Assembly: GCA_951812805.1 (NCBI GenBank)
Contig: CATOSZ010000001.1
Span: forward strand, 744,001 to 808,000
Length of the DNA: 64,000 nucleotides
Reading direction: 5' to 3'
From: an uncultured Alphaproteobacteria bacterium
GTDB lineage: Bacteria > Pseudomonadota > Alphaproteobacteria > GCA-2731375
In this document: positions 34,911 through 43,238 of the stretch, piece after piece
Layout: every line of letters begins with the position of its first letter
Position numbering within the stretch: the stretch's first letter is position 1
Made by a program: the position numbers and the translations under genes
Notes under the pieces: generated by a model
What the model saw: the letters and a program-made list of their open reading frames with translations, nothing else
What the model was told of the DNA's origin: nothing
Database searches by the model: none

Positions 34911-35344
34911 TCCTCGCCCTCCTCGCGCCAGGCCGAGCGGCCGGCGAACTGATAGAAGATGGTGATCATGGTCGCGGCGACGGTGATGCCGACGCCGAGT
35001 TCGACCAGCAGGATGCCGTAGTGCTGGCCGTGCGTCGCCTCGTGCGCCAGCACGTTGTAGTCGAGGTAGTTGCCGCCGAGCAGGATGCCGAAGACGCCGA
35101 CCCCGGCATAGAGCACCACGCCGCTGGCCATCAGGCGAATGACGATCCCCGGCGGTGCGACCCGCTTGGTGTTCTCCAGCCCGAAGATCAGGGCATAGAG
35201 GATGAAGGCCGAGCCGAAGATGACACCGGCCTGGAAGCCGCCGCCCGGCCCGAAATCGCCATGGAACTGCACATAGAGGGCAAACAGCAGGATGAAGGGG
35301 ATCAGCAGCTTGGTCGCCACGCGGAGGACGCGATGATGCCTCAT
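34907..35344 (-). CDS. mnhB: Mrp/Mnh antiporter subunit B (145 aa)
   Basis: Four-span MrpB/MnhB domain: LLIPFILLFALYVQFHGDFG and the conserved PGGGFQAGVIFGSAFILYAL, then GVGVFGILLGGNYLDYN and VELGVGITVAATMITIF. In some organisms this domain is fused to MrpA. Overlaps mnhC and the MbhE-like gene by 4 bases each. Confidence 0.94.
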   Translation of the reverse strand: MRHHRVLRVATKLLIPFILLFALYVQFHGDFGPGGGFQAGVIFGSAFILYALIFGLENTKRVAPPGIVIRLMASGVVLYAGVGVFGILLGGNYLDYNVLAHEATHGQHYGILLVELGVGITVAATMITIFYQFAGRSAWREEGEE

Positions 35345-35919
35345 GGCGCCCCCTCCCCGCCGCTCTCGTCCTCGCCGTCGGGCCGGCGGGAGCGCCGCCG
35401 CGCGCGACCGCCCAGCAGCATCAGCACGGCGACGCCCGCGGTGAAGATCACCGCCGTCTCACCGAGCGTGTCGTAGCCCCGGTAGCTCGCCAGGACGCTG
35501 GTCACCGCGTTCGGGATGCCGATCTCCTTCGGCGATTCCTCGATATAGCGCGGCGCCACGTGTTTCTGCGCCGGCGCCTCGGGATCGCCGAAGGCCGGCA
35601 TATCGAAGGTGCCCCAGACCAGGACCGCGCCGGTGACGACGACGACGACCAGCGGCAGCAACGGCATGTGCACCGGGATCTTCTCCCGGCTGCGGGTGAG
35701 CGCCAGGGTCCCCAGCATCAGCACCGTGGTGATGCCCGCGCCGACCGCCGCCTCGGTGAAGGCGACGTCGACCGCGTCCAGCACGACGAAGATGCAGGCC
35801 GTCAGCAGGCTGTAGATGCCCGCCAGCATGACCACGGCAAACAAGTTGCGCAGCCGCAGGATGGCGATGCCGGTGACGCCGAGAAAGGCGAGCAGCACGA
35901 TGTTGACCAGGATCTCCAC
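35341..35919 (-). CDS. DUF4040/MbhE-type membrane subunit (MrpA C-terminal equivalent, 192 aa)
   Basis: About five spans. The first 80 residues (LLAFLGVTGIAILRLRNLF, AVDVAFTEAAVGAGITTVLM) match the DUF4040/MbhD module found in the C-terminal half of MrpA; the remainder (YRGYDTLGETAVIFTAGVAV) matches the MbhE module. In standard Mrp systems these are fused behind the NuoL-like part of MrpA; here they form a separate protein. The tail is charged and Arg-rich. It lies 12 bases after mnhG. Confidence 0.88.
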   Translation of the reverse strand: MEILVNIVLLAFLGVTGIAILRLRNLFAVVMLAGIYSLLTACIFVVLDAVDVAFTEAAVGAGITTVLMLGTLALTRSREKIPVHMPLLPLVVVVVTGAVLVWGTFDMPAFGDPEAPAQKHVAPRYIEESPKEIGIPNAVTSVLASYRGYDTLGETAVIFTAGVAVLMLLGGRARRRSRRPDGEDESGGEGAP

Positions 35920-35931
35920 GCCTCGCCGCCC

Positions 35932-36249
35932 CTACTCGTTGCGCCGGGGGTCGAGCTTGGGCGCCAGGTCGGCGGCGATCGCCGCGCGCGCCGTGGCGTG
36001 GCTGGCGGTCGGGCTGGTGATCATCAGGAACAGGAAGATCAACACCAGCTTCACGGTGATCAGGCTGAAACCGGATTGCAGCGCCATGCCGGCCAGCAGC
36101 AGCGTAGCGCCCAGCGTATCGGTCACGCCGGCTGGATGCAGGCGGGTGTAGAAATCGGGAAACCGCACCAGGCCCACGGCGCCGATGACGACGAAGATCG
36201 CACCCGGGACAATGAGTGCCCAGGACAGCACGTCGAGCACAACGCTCAT
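35932..36249 (-). CDS. mnhG: Mrp/Mnh antiporter subunit G (105 aa)
   Basis: Three-span MrpG/MnhG: VIGAVGLVRFPDFYTRLHPA is the family hallmark, followed by GVTDTLGATLLLAGMALQSG and a last helix. The start overlaps the mnhF stop by 4 bases. Confidence 0.94.
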   Translation of the reverse strand: MSVVLDVLSWALIVPGAIFVVIGAVGLVRFPDFYTRLHPAGVTDTLGATLLLAGMALQSGFSLITVKLVLIFLFLMITSPTASHATARAAIAADLAPKLDPRRNE

Positions 36250-36560
36250 CCCTCGCCCTCCCGCTCGCGCGCAGGCGGGCCGGCCTTGGCCGGATCCTCG
36301 GTCAGCAGGGCAAGGTCGCCGTATTTCACATACTTGAGGGCGGCGACGGTGCCGATGAAGTTGATCAGCGCATAGACCAGCGCGATATCGAGAAAGTCCG
36401 GCCGCCCCATCAAAAAGCCGAGCGCGGCGATCAGCAGCACGGTCTTGGTGCCGAAACTGTTCACCGCGAGGATCCGATCGAAGATCGTCGGCCCCATGCA
36501 GGCCCGCGCAAGCGCGAGGCCCATGGCGATCAGCACGGCGAGGGTGGCGACGGCGAACAT
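36246..36560 (-). CDS. mnhF: Mrp/Mnh antiporter subunit F (104 aa)
   Basis: Three-span MrpF/MnhF with GPTIFDRILAVNSFGTKTVL and FLDIALVYALINFIGTVAAL, both diagnostic. ATG 36560 is chosen since the frame up to 36653 lies within mnhE. It follows mnhE by 13 bases. The charged C-terminal tail is slightly longer than usual. Confidence 0.93.
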   Translation of the reverse strand: MFAVATLAVLIAMGLALARACMGPTIFDRILAVNSFGTKTVLLIAALGFLMGRPDFLDIALVYALINFIGTVAALKYVKYGDLALLTEDPAKAGPPAREREGEG

Positions 36561-36573
36561 CGGCGAGCGCCCC

Positions 36574-37086
36574 TCAACCGCCTTCGACGCCGAGCGCGCG
36601 GCGATCCATCTCGCCGTCCCGCACCCCGTCGGCGCCCTCGCGGCTGAGCGCATGCACCCGGATCACGCCCGGATCGAGGTCGACGGAGACCGTGCCCGGC
36701 GTCAGCGTGATGGAGTTGGCATAGATCACCTGGCCGAGATCGGTCTTCTGGCTCGCCGGCGTTTCGAACAGCTCGGGGCTGATGTCGGGGACCGGCTGCA
36801 CCACCCGCTTGGCGACATCGATGTTGGCCTTGACGATCTCGACCCCGAGCCAGGGCAGATAGGTGAGCGCGCGCCAGCCGACGTGCAGCGGCACGCCCTC
36901 GTGGTCGGCGACGTCCATGCGCATGGCGATGAAGACGCAGAACAGCACGGACGCGACGCCGAAGCCCAGGATCAGCGCCTGGTAGTGCCCGGACAGCAGC
37001 AACCAGACCCCGGCCAACGCCAGCGCCAGCCCGACGGCATGCGCCGTCGGCCGGTAGTTGAACCCGCTATCACCGCCCTCACTCAC
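36574..37086 (-). CDS. mnhE: Mrp/Mnh antiporter subunit E (170 aa)
   Basis: MrpE/MnhE: two N-terminal membrane helices, then LTYLPWLGVEIVKANIDVAK and the conserved NSITLTPGTVSVDLDPGVIR. First gene of the ten-gene minus-strand operon, so the promoter should lie at 37087-37198. Together the operon would export monovalent cations in exchange for protons and help pH and salt tolerance. Confidence 0.93.
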   Translation of the reverse strand: MSEGGDSGFNYRPTAHAVGLALALAGVWLLLSGHYQALILGFGVASVLFCVFIAMRMDVADHEGVPLHVGWRALTYLPWLGVEIVKANIDVAKRVVQPVPDISPELFETPASQKTDLGQVIYANSITLTPGTVSVDLDPGVIRVHALSREGADGVRDGEMDRRALGVEGG

Positions 37087-37198
37087 CCTCGGCGTCTCCC
37101 GTCCCCGTGGTCGCGGCGCAATTTAACGGCAGTGGCGAGGGAACGCCAGGGGGTGGGATGGCACTTCGATCGCCCACACATGGAACACGAAACCGGCG

Positions 37199-37738
37199 CT
37201 AGTCGCGGCCCGAGGTGGAGACGCGGGGTGGGGGGTGGCGGGGGTGCCAGCCGACGCGGAAGGCGCGGACCAGGTGGTGCAGCAGATAAAAGACGATCGC
37301 CAGCACCACCAGCAGCACGATCGCCAGCAGCTTCTCGCCGAACACCGGGTCGATGATGGCGCCGCGGCTCATCAGATGAGCCGCCAGCACCTCGATCGCC
37401 TGCAGCGTGGCGCCGGCGGCGAAGATCACCGCCACCAGGATCGCGGTCTGCAAGGTGTCGAAGACCAGGGCGTCGACCTCCAGCCCGGCGGAAGCGCGCA
37501 GGATGTTGGCGCGGAACGACTGCCAGTGCGCGACCGCGTAGCCGATGACGCCGACCAGGGAGGCGAACCAGAAGATCACGTTGGAGAAGTGCACGTTCGG
37601 GATGCTGGCGACCAGATAGACCTCGAACGGCTCGTAGAAATAGAGGAAGATCAGGATGATCAGGACGCAGATCACGCCGATCCAGAACTTGGCGCGGCGG
37701 CTGGGGCCCGTTTCGGGCGCTGTCTCTGTCCTGGACAT
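37199..37738 (-). CDS. four-span membrane protein of unknown function (179 aa)
   Basis: Basic N-terminus, then membrane helices near 17-35, 55-72, 93-112 and 132-152, and a short His/Pro/Arg-rich cytoplasmic tail. No recognisable motif. It is on the same strand as the Mrp operon but 112 bases upstream of it, so it is probably a separate unit or a leader gene of the operon. The IS481 element lies 111 bases from its start and might have removed its native promoter. Confidence 0.75.
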   Translation of the reverse strand: MSRTETAPETGPSRRAKFWIGVICVLIILIFLYFYEPFEVYLVASIPNVHFSNVIFWFASLVGVIGYAVAHWQSFRANILRASAGLEVDALVFDTLQTAILVAVIFAAGATLQAIEVLAAHLMSRGAIIDPVFGEKLLAIVLLVVLAIVFYLLHHLVRAFRVGWHPRHPPPRVSTSGRD

Positions 37739-37947
37739 GGTTCGCTTCGACCGCCCGGCTGGGATACTGCGTGCGGCGAAATGGTAGACGAAGCCACGGG
37801 CGTGTCAAACGGGTCGTGTGAAGGGGCGTGAACGCGCGGGCCGCGCGAGTGACTAGGTTCAGATAGATGTGAGACGCGCCTCTGGCGGCAGAGGCGGGGA
37901 TCTCCGAAGCTGTGAGTTGCGAGACCAACAGCTTGAAGGAGATCCCC

Positions 37948-38955
37948 ATGCAGGTTTTTGGCCTGCCCCGACATGTTATCAGGGGTTGGAGGACGGCGTC
38001 GCGTCTGAACGCGGAGCCCGACACTAAATGCGTAGCGTTCAGACGCGACGCCGTCCGGCGTTGGCATCGGGCCCGGCGTGACGGCTTGACGGCCGAGGCG
38101 GCGGCCCAGGCGGTGGGCGTGCCGCGTAGCACGCTCTATCGCTGGGACGAGCGGTTGGAGCCGCGCTCGCGCGCGCCTCGCCGCCGTCGTCGCCGAGAGT
38201 GGTCGAGTGCGGTGCTGCGTCGGCTTGAACGGCTGCGCCGCGACTTCCCGATGTGGGGCAAGGCCAAGCTCGGACCGCTGCTGCGCCGAGAGGGCTTCAC
38301 CTTGTCGGACAGCACCGTTGGTCGCATGCTCGCCCATCTGGTCGCGCGCGGCGTCGTTGTGCCGGTGCCCGTGGCGCGACGACGCGCCAAGGGCAAGAGA
38401 GCCAAGCGCCCACACGCCAAGCGTTTGCCGAAGGGGATGAAGGCAACGGCCCCCGGCGATCTGGTCCAGCTCGACACCTTGAGCATCACGCCGGCCGGCG
38501 AGCGCACGGTCAAGCAGTTCACCGCCTACGATCCCGTCAGCCGCTTCACCTGTGCCAAGGCCTTCCGCAGAGCGACCGCCAGGAACGCCGAGAGCTTCCT
38601 CGACAAACTCGTGGCCGACCTGCCCTTCCCCGTGAAGGCCATCCAGGTCGACGGTGGATCCGAGTTCATGGCCGAGTTCGAGGCCGCCTGCGAGAGCCGA
38701 AAGATCCCCGTCTATGTCTTGCCGCCGAGGACGCCGCAGCTCAATGGCGGCGTCGAGCGAGCCAACGGCGCATGGCGCTACGAGTTCTACGCCTGCCATG
38801 ACATCGAGGACCAGCTCGACAAACTAAACCCACAGATCGACAAGTTCGCCAACATCTACAACACCTTCAGGCCTCATGGAGCCTTGAAAGGCAAAACCCC
38901 CGAGGAGTACCTTCGACAGATCACAGCCAAGAAGACCTCGTCGTCTCATATGTAG
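37948..38955 (+). CDS. IS481-family transposase (335 aa)
   Basis: Helix-turn-helix GLTAEAAAQAVGVPRSTLYR (about 50-69) followed by an rve integrase core: Asp in DLVQLDTLSI, Asp in IQVDGGSEF and Glu in GGVERANGAW, then the IYNTFRPHGALKGKTPEEYL tail typical of IS481. ATG 37948 has AAGGAGA 6 bases upstream; the frame to 37912 is an extension without a ribosome site. The codons for residues about 15-37 contain a perfect 22-base inverted repeat. Confidence 0.93.
   Translation: MQVFGLPRHVIRGWRTASRLNAEPDTKCVAFRRDAVRRWHRARRDGLTAEAAAQAVGVPRSTLYRWDERLEPRSRAPRRRRRREWSSAVLRRLERLRRDFPMWGKAKLGPLLRREGFTLSDSTVGRMLAHLVARGVVVPVPVARRRAKGKRAKRPHAKRLPKGMKATAPGDLVQLDTLSITPAGERTVKQFTAYDPVSRFTCAKAFRRATARNAESFLDKLVADLPFPVKAIQVDGGSEFMAEFEAACESRKIPVYVLPPRTPQLNGGVERANGAWRYEFYACHDIEDQLDKLNPQIDKFANIYNTFRPHGALKGKTPEEYLRQITAKKTSSSHM
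37991..38056. repeat. perfect 22-bp inverted repeat at the start of the IS481 transposase gene
   Basis: Bases 37991-38012 are exactly complementary to 38035-38056, with a 22-base loop. It is coding on both arms (RTASRLNA and AFRRDAVR). In the mRNA it would form a very stable stem about 40 bases after the start codon and could throttle translation of the transposase. Confidence 0.88.
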
Positions 38956-39048
38956 TGAACCTGGACAGCGAGTTGACCCCTCCGCCGGCCTCGGGAATGA
39001 TGCGCCGGGGGATTTCCTGGGGACGGGCGAGGAGGCGAGGGACGCGTC

Positions 39049-41118
39049 ATGACCAGCCGTCTCGGCATCGATGTCGGCGGGACCTTCACCGATCTGCTGC
39101 TGTTCGACGGGGCAAGCGGCGAGATCCGCCTGTTGAAGACCCCCTCCACGCCCGAGGACCAGTCGATCGGCATCATGAACGGCGTCAACGAGCTGCTTGC
39201 CGAGACCGGCGTTTCGCCGGGCGCCATCCAGGGCCTGCTGCACGGCACCACCGTCTCGACCAACATCGTGCTGGAGGAGAAGGGCGCCAAAGTCGGCCTG
39301 CTGGTGACGGAGAATTTCGAGCAGGCCCTCCACCTCGCCCGCTCGCAGACGCCAGGCCCGCTCGCCGGCTGGATCATCATGGAGAAGCCGGATCCGCTGG
39401 CCGACCTGGAGCTGACCCGCGGCGTGGCGGAGCGGATGGATGCGCGCGGCGCGGTGGTCACCCCGCTGGACGAGGCCGGCGCCCGCGCGGCGATCCGGGA
39501 CCTGGTCGAGCTCGGCGCCGAGGCGATCACCGTCTCCCTGCTGCACGCCTACGCCAATCCGGCGCATGAAAAACGCCTGCAGGCGCTGATCGCCGAGCTC
39601 GCACCGGACCTGCCGGTCTCGCTCTCCTCGGAGATTTTGCCGGAGTTCCGCGAGTACGAGCGCACGCTGGTGACGGTGATGAACGCCTACGTCGGGCCGG
39701 CGATGCGGCGCTATCTGACGAATTTCGAGGCGCGGCTCGGACAGCTGCAGTTCCAGCCACATGTCGATATCGTGCGCTCCGACGGCGGCTTGATGAGCGT
39801 CGCCCGCGCCGCGGCCTCGCCCGTGCACACCATGCTGTCCGGGCCCGCCGGCGGCGTCTCCGGCGCCGCCTTCCTCGCCACGCTGGCCGGTGAGCCGAAC
39901 GCGCTCGGCTTCGACATGGGCGGCACCTCGACGGACGTCTCCCTCATCCAGGACGGCCGGCCCAACATCTCGCGCCAGACCACGCTCGGCTATTATCCGG
40001 TCAAGGTGCCCTCGGTCGAGGTGCATTCGGTCGGCGCCGGCGGCGGCTCGATCGCCCATGTCCCGATGACCGGCGCGCTGCGCGTCGGACCGGAAAGCGC
40101 GGGCGCCGTCCCGGGTCCGGCCTGCTACGGCAAGGGCGGGGCGGCGCCGACGGTGACGGATGCCAATGTGGTGCTCGGCCGGCTACCGCCGGAGCTGCTG
40201 GGCGGTGGCATGCGGCTCGACGTCAAGGCGGCGGAGGACGCGGTGGGCAAGATCGCCCGCGCCCTCGGCCTCGACGTCTACCGGGCCGCCCAGGGCATTC
40301 TCGATATCGTCAACGAGAACATGTTCGGCGCGCTGCGCCTGGTCACCGTGCAGAAGGGCCTGGACCCGCGCGATTTCGCCCTCGTCGCCTTCGGCGGCGC
40401 CGGGCCGCTGCACGGCTGCGCCATGGCGGCACTCGCGGGCTGCTATCCCCTCATCGTGCCGCCGACGCCGGGCGTGCTCTCGGCGCTCGGTTTCCTCTAT
40501 TCCGACGTGAAGAACGAATTCGCCCAGACCTATGTCCGTACCCTGGACCAGGTCCAGGGGGCCGAGGTCGGCGAGATCCTGACCCGCCTTGGGCTCGAGG
40601 CCCGGGCCTGGCTCAAGGAAGAGGGCATCGGCGAAGCGCGCCAGTCGCTCAGCTACGAGGCCGACGTGCGCTATTTCCGCCAGGGCTATGAGTTCGCGCT
40701 GTCGGTCGACTTGGGCCGTCTCGCCAACGGCGGCCTGGACGATCTCGGGCGCCGCTTTTCCGAGGCGCACGATCGGCTCTACGGCTTCCAGCTGGACGCG
40801 CCGGTCGAGCTGGTGAACCTGCGCGCCGTCGGCACCGGCGAGATCGAAAAGGTCAGCTTCCCGAGTTTCGAGCGCGAGGGCGTGGACGCGCGCGAGGCGG
40901 TCGTGGCCCAATCGCGGGTCTATTTCGACGGCAACTTCCAGACCACGAACGTCTACGAGCGGGCGCGCCTCAGGGCCGGCAACCGGATCGCCGGGCCGGC
41001 CGTGGTCACCCAGACCGACTCGACCGCCGTGATCCATCCGGGTCATGTCGGCGAGGTCGACACCTACCTCAACATCCTGATCCGCCCGGACGGCATGCCG
41101 GGACGGGAGGCGAGATGA
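39049..41118 (+). CDS. hyuA: hydantoinase/oxoprolinase subunit A (689 aa)
   Basis: ATP-dependent amidohydrolase subunit of the N-methylhydantoinase, 5-oxoprolinase and acetone carboxylase family. ASKHA ATP-binding motifs are visible: RLGIDVGGTFTDLLLF near the N-terminus and GFDMGGTSTDVSLI about residue 287. HGTTVSTNIVLE and VAFGGAGPLHGCAMA are also conserved. It works with subunit B, encoded 4 bases downstream, to open cyclic imides or carboxylate small ketones. The IS481 element ends 81 bases upstream, so its promoter may be new. Substrate unknown. Confidence 0.93.
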   Translation: MTSRLGIDVGGTFTDLLLFDGASGEIRLLKTPSTPEDQSIGIMNGVNELLAETGVSPGAIQGLLHGTTVSTNIVLEEKGAKVGLLVTENFEQALHLARSQTPGPLAGWIIMEKPDPLADLELTRGVAERMDARGAVVTPLDEAGARAAIRDLVELGAEAITVSLLHAYANPAHEKRLQALIAELAPDLPVSLSSEILPEFREYERTLVTVMNAYVGPAMRRYLTNFEARLGQLQFQPHVDIVRSDGGLMSVARAAASPVHTMLSGPAGGVSGAAFLATLAGEPNALGFDMGGTSTDVSLIQDGRPNISRQTTLGYYPVKVPSVEVHSVGAGGGSIAHVPMTGALRVGPESAGAVPGPACYGKGGAAPTVTDANVVLGRLPPELLGGGMRLDVKAAEDAVGKIARALGLDVYRAAQGILDIVNENMFGALRLVTVQKGLDPRDFALVAFGGAGPLHGCAMAALAGCYPLIVPPTPGVLSALGFLYSDVKNEFAQTYVRTLDQVQGAEVGEILTRLGLEARAWLKEEGIGEARQSLSYEADVRYFRQGYEFALSVDLGRLANGGLDDLGRRFSEAHDRLYGFQLDAPVELVNLRAVGTGEIEKVSFPSFEREGVDAREAVVAQSRVYFDGNFQTTNVYERARLRAGNRIAGPAVVTQTDSTAVIHPGHVGEVDTYLNILIRPDGMPGREAR

Positions 41119-41122
41119 AGCC

Positions 41123-43186
41123 ATGAGCACCCTCGAACCCCCACCGAAATCGGTCTCCCTCGACGATCTGCTGCGGGCCAACAAGTCGCAGTTCGATTCG
41201 CTGTTCAGCCAGCAGAGGGGCGAGAACGGCCTGGTCGACGTCAGCCTGGCACCGGTCGTCGAGGCAGACCTCGCCTCCGCCAGCCTGGAGGCGGCGGAAG
41301 CATCGCCCGCCCCGCCCGCCCCGGCCACACCGGCGGTCGAGCGGCCGGCATCGGCCCCGGCGCCCGTCCCCGGACCGACCACCGCGGCCGCACCGCAAGG
41401 CGGCCTCGACGTCGTCACCCTCGACCTCATCGAGAATGCGCTGCGCAACGCCCGCCACGAGATGGACGCGGTGCTGTTCCGCAGCGCCATGTCGCCGGTG
41501 ATCCGCGAACAGCACGACGAGTTCCCGATGATCACGGATGCCAAGGGGCGCATGATCGTCGGCCAGTTCGGCTCCTATATCTCCGAGATGCTGCGCGAAC
41601 GGAACTTCACCCTGCAGCCGGGCGACGTCATCCTGCAGAACGACCCCTATCACTGCGGCGGCGCCATCAGCCATATCAACGACTGGATGGTGCTTGTGCC
41701 GATCTTCCACGAGGGCGAGCTGATCGGCTTTTCCTCGATGTTCGGCCACATGATGGACGTCGGCGGGCCGGTGCCCTGTTCGATGCCGACGGCCGCGACC
41801 TCGATCTTCGGCGAGGGTCTGCGCATTCCGCCCCTGAAGCTTTATGACGCCGGCAAGCGCAATCAGGCCGTGCTCGACCTCATCATGAACAACACCCGCA
41901 CGCCGGAGATGAACTATTCCGATCTGATGGCGATCGTCGCCGGCTGCCGGGCGGGCGAACGCCGGGTGCTGGAGATCTGCGAGCGCTTCGGGCGCGAGGC
42001 CTACAAACAGGCCTGCGAGGCCTTGCTGGAGCGGACCAACCGCGCCATGCGCCAGCTGATCGTGCGCAACCTGCCGGAGGAGCCGCAGTCCTTCGAGGAC
42101 TATGTCGACGACGACGGCGTCGGCAACGGGCCCTACAAGATGAAGCTGACGGTCTGGCGCGAGGGCGAGCACGCCTATTTCGACTGGACCGGAACCTCGG
42201 CCCAGGCGCCGGGACCGATCAACTTCTATCTGCACGACGGCATGTTCAAAATGTTCATCGGCGTCTACATGATCATGGTGTTCGACCCGCAGATCCTGTT
42301 CAACGACGGCTTCTACGACCTGATCCACGTGACCTTGCCCAAGGGCTCGCTGCTGCACCCGGACTTTCCCGCCCCCCTCGGCTGCCGCACCCACGCGCTC
42401 TCGCGCCAGTTCGACGTGCTGGGCGGCGCGCTCTCGAAACACGCACCGGAGATGGCGACGGCGGCGGGCTACGGCTCCAGCCCGCACTTCCTGTTTTCCG
42501 GCGTCGACGGCGACGGGCGGGCCTTCCAGCTGATGGAGATCCTCTATGGCGGCATTCCCGGACGGCCGATCGGCGACGGCATGGACGGGCATTCCTGGTG
42601 GCCGCTGTTCGAGAATATCCCAAGCGAGTATCTCGAGACCTACTATCCGATGCGGATCGAAAGCTATTTCTCGATTCCCGACACCGGCGGCAGCGGCCGC
42701 CACCGGGGCGGCAACGGCGTCGAGAAGGTCTATCTGCTGCTGGAACCGGGCGAAGTCTCGATCCACGACGACCGCCACCTCACGCAGCCCTGGGGCATCC
42801 TTGGCGGTGGTCCGGGCGCCTGCTCGGAGAAATGGCTGCTGCGGGCCGACGGCGGGCGGGAGGCGATCCCGTCAAAGATCGACGGGGTCAAGGTCCGCCC
42901 GGGTGACCGCATCGTCTTCCGCACGGCGGGCGGCGGGGGCTGGGGCGACCCGCTGGAACGCGACGCGGACCGCGTGCGTAACGACGTCGCCCGCCGCCTG
43001 ATGAGCGCGGCCCGCGCGCGCGAGGGCTACGGCGTCGTGCTGACCGGAACGCCGCCGGACGTCGATCGCCGGGCGACGGAGGAGCTGCGCGAAAGCCTGC
43101 GCCACGCCCGCCCGGACCGCCCGCTGTTCGACTTCGGCGAACGGTCGCCCGCGGGGGGAGTTGACGGCGCCGGGCTGAGGGCATGA
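41123..43186 (+). CDS. hyuB: hydantoinase subunit B with unusual N-terminal extension (687 aa)
   Basis: Residues about 95-650 match HyuB: DVVTLDLIENALRNARHEMD, FRSAMSPVIREQHDEF, GDVILQNDPYHCGGAISHIN, FSSMFGHMMDVGG and GGSGRHRGGNGVEKVYLL. Subunit B is the metal-containing partner of HyuA. The first 95 residues are extra: a helical segment SLDDLLRANKSQFDSLFSQQ followed by an Ala/Pro-rich flexible linker. Normal HyuB proteins begin at the VTLDLIENAL segment. The added piece may be a docking or regulatory domain. Starts 4 bases after hyuA. Confidence 0.92.
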   Translation: MSTLEPPPKSVSLDDLLRANKSQFDSLFSQQRGENGLVDVSLAPVVEADLASASLEAAEASPAPPAPATPAVERPASAPAPVPGPTTAAAPQGGLDVVTLDLIENALRNARHEMDAVLFRSAMSPVIREQHDEFPMITDAKGRMIVGQFGSYISEMLRERNFTLQPGDVILQNDPYHCGGAISHINDWMVLVPIFHEGELIGFSSMFGHMMDVGGPVPCSMPTAATSIFGEGLRIPPLKLYDAGKRNQAVLDLIMNNTRTPEMNYSDLMAIVAGCRAGERRVLEICERFGREAYKQACEALLERTNRAMRQLIVRNLPEEPQSFEDYVDDDGVGNGPYKMKLTVWREGEHAYFDWTGTSAQAPGPINFYLHDGMFKMFIGVYMIMVFDPQILFNDGFYDLIHVTLPKGSLLHPDFPAPLGCRTHALSRQFDVLGGALSKHAPEMATAAGYGSSPHFLFSGVDGDGRAFQLMEILYGGIPGRPIGDGMDGHSWWPLFENIPSEYLETYYPMRIESYFSIPDTGGSGRHRGGNGVEKVYLLLEPGEVSIHDDRHLTQPWGILGGGPGACSEKWLLRADGGREAIPSKIDGVKVRPGDRIVFRTAGGGGWGDPLERDADRVRNDVARRLMSAARAREGYGVVLTGTPPDVDRRATEELRESLRHARPDRPLFDFGERSPAGGVDGAGLRA

Positions 43187-43238
43187 AATCACTTGGCGCC
43201 CGCAGGGGCGGAACCACGGGAACCAGGATGACGCGGAC

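Larger units (their letters stand above)
37850..38967 (+). mobile_element. IS481-family insertion sequence (1118 bp)
   Basis: One transposase gene is bounded by imperfect inverted repeats of about 27 bases (left from 37850, right to 38967; outer bases TGACTAGGTTCA versus TGTCCAGGTTCA). Both ends are flanked by GCGAG (37845-37849 and 38968-38972), a 5-bp target duplication. The element sits between the membrane protein gene and hyuA, 76 bases upstream of the hyuA start, and reads toward hyuA. Confidence 0.88.
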
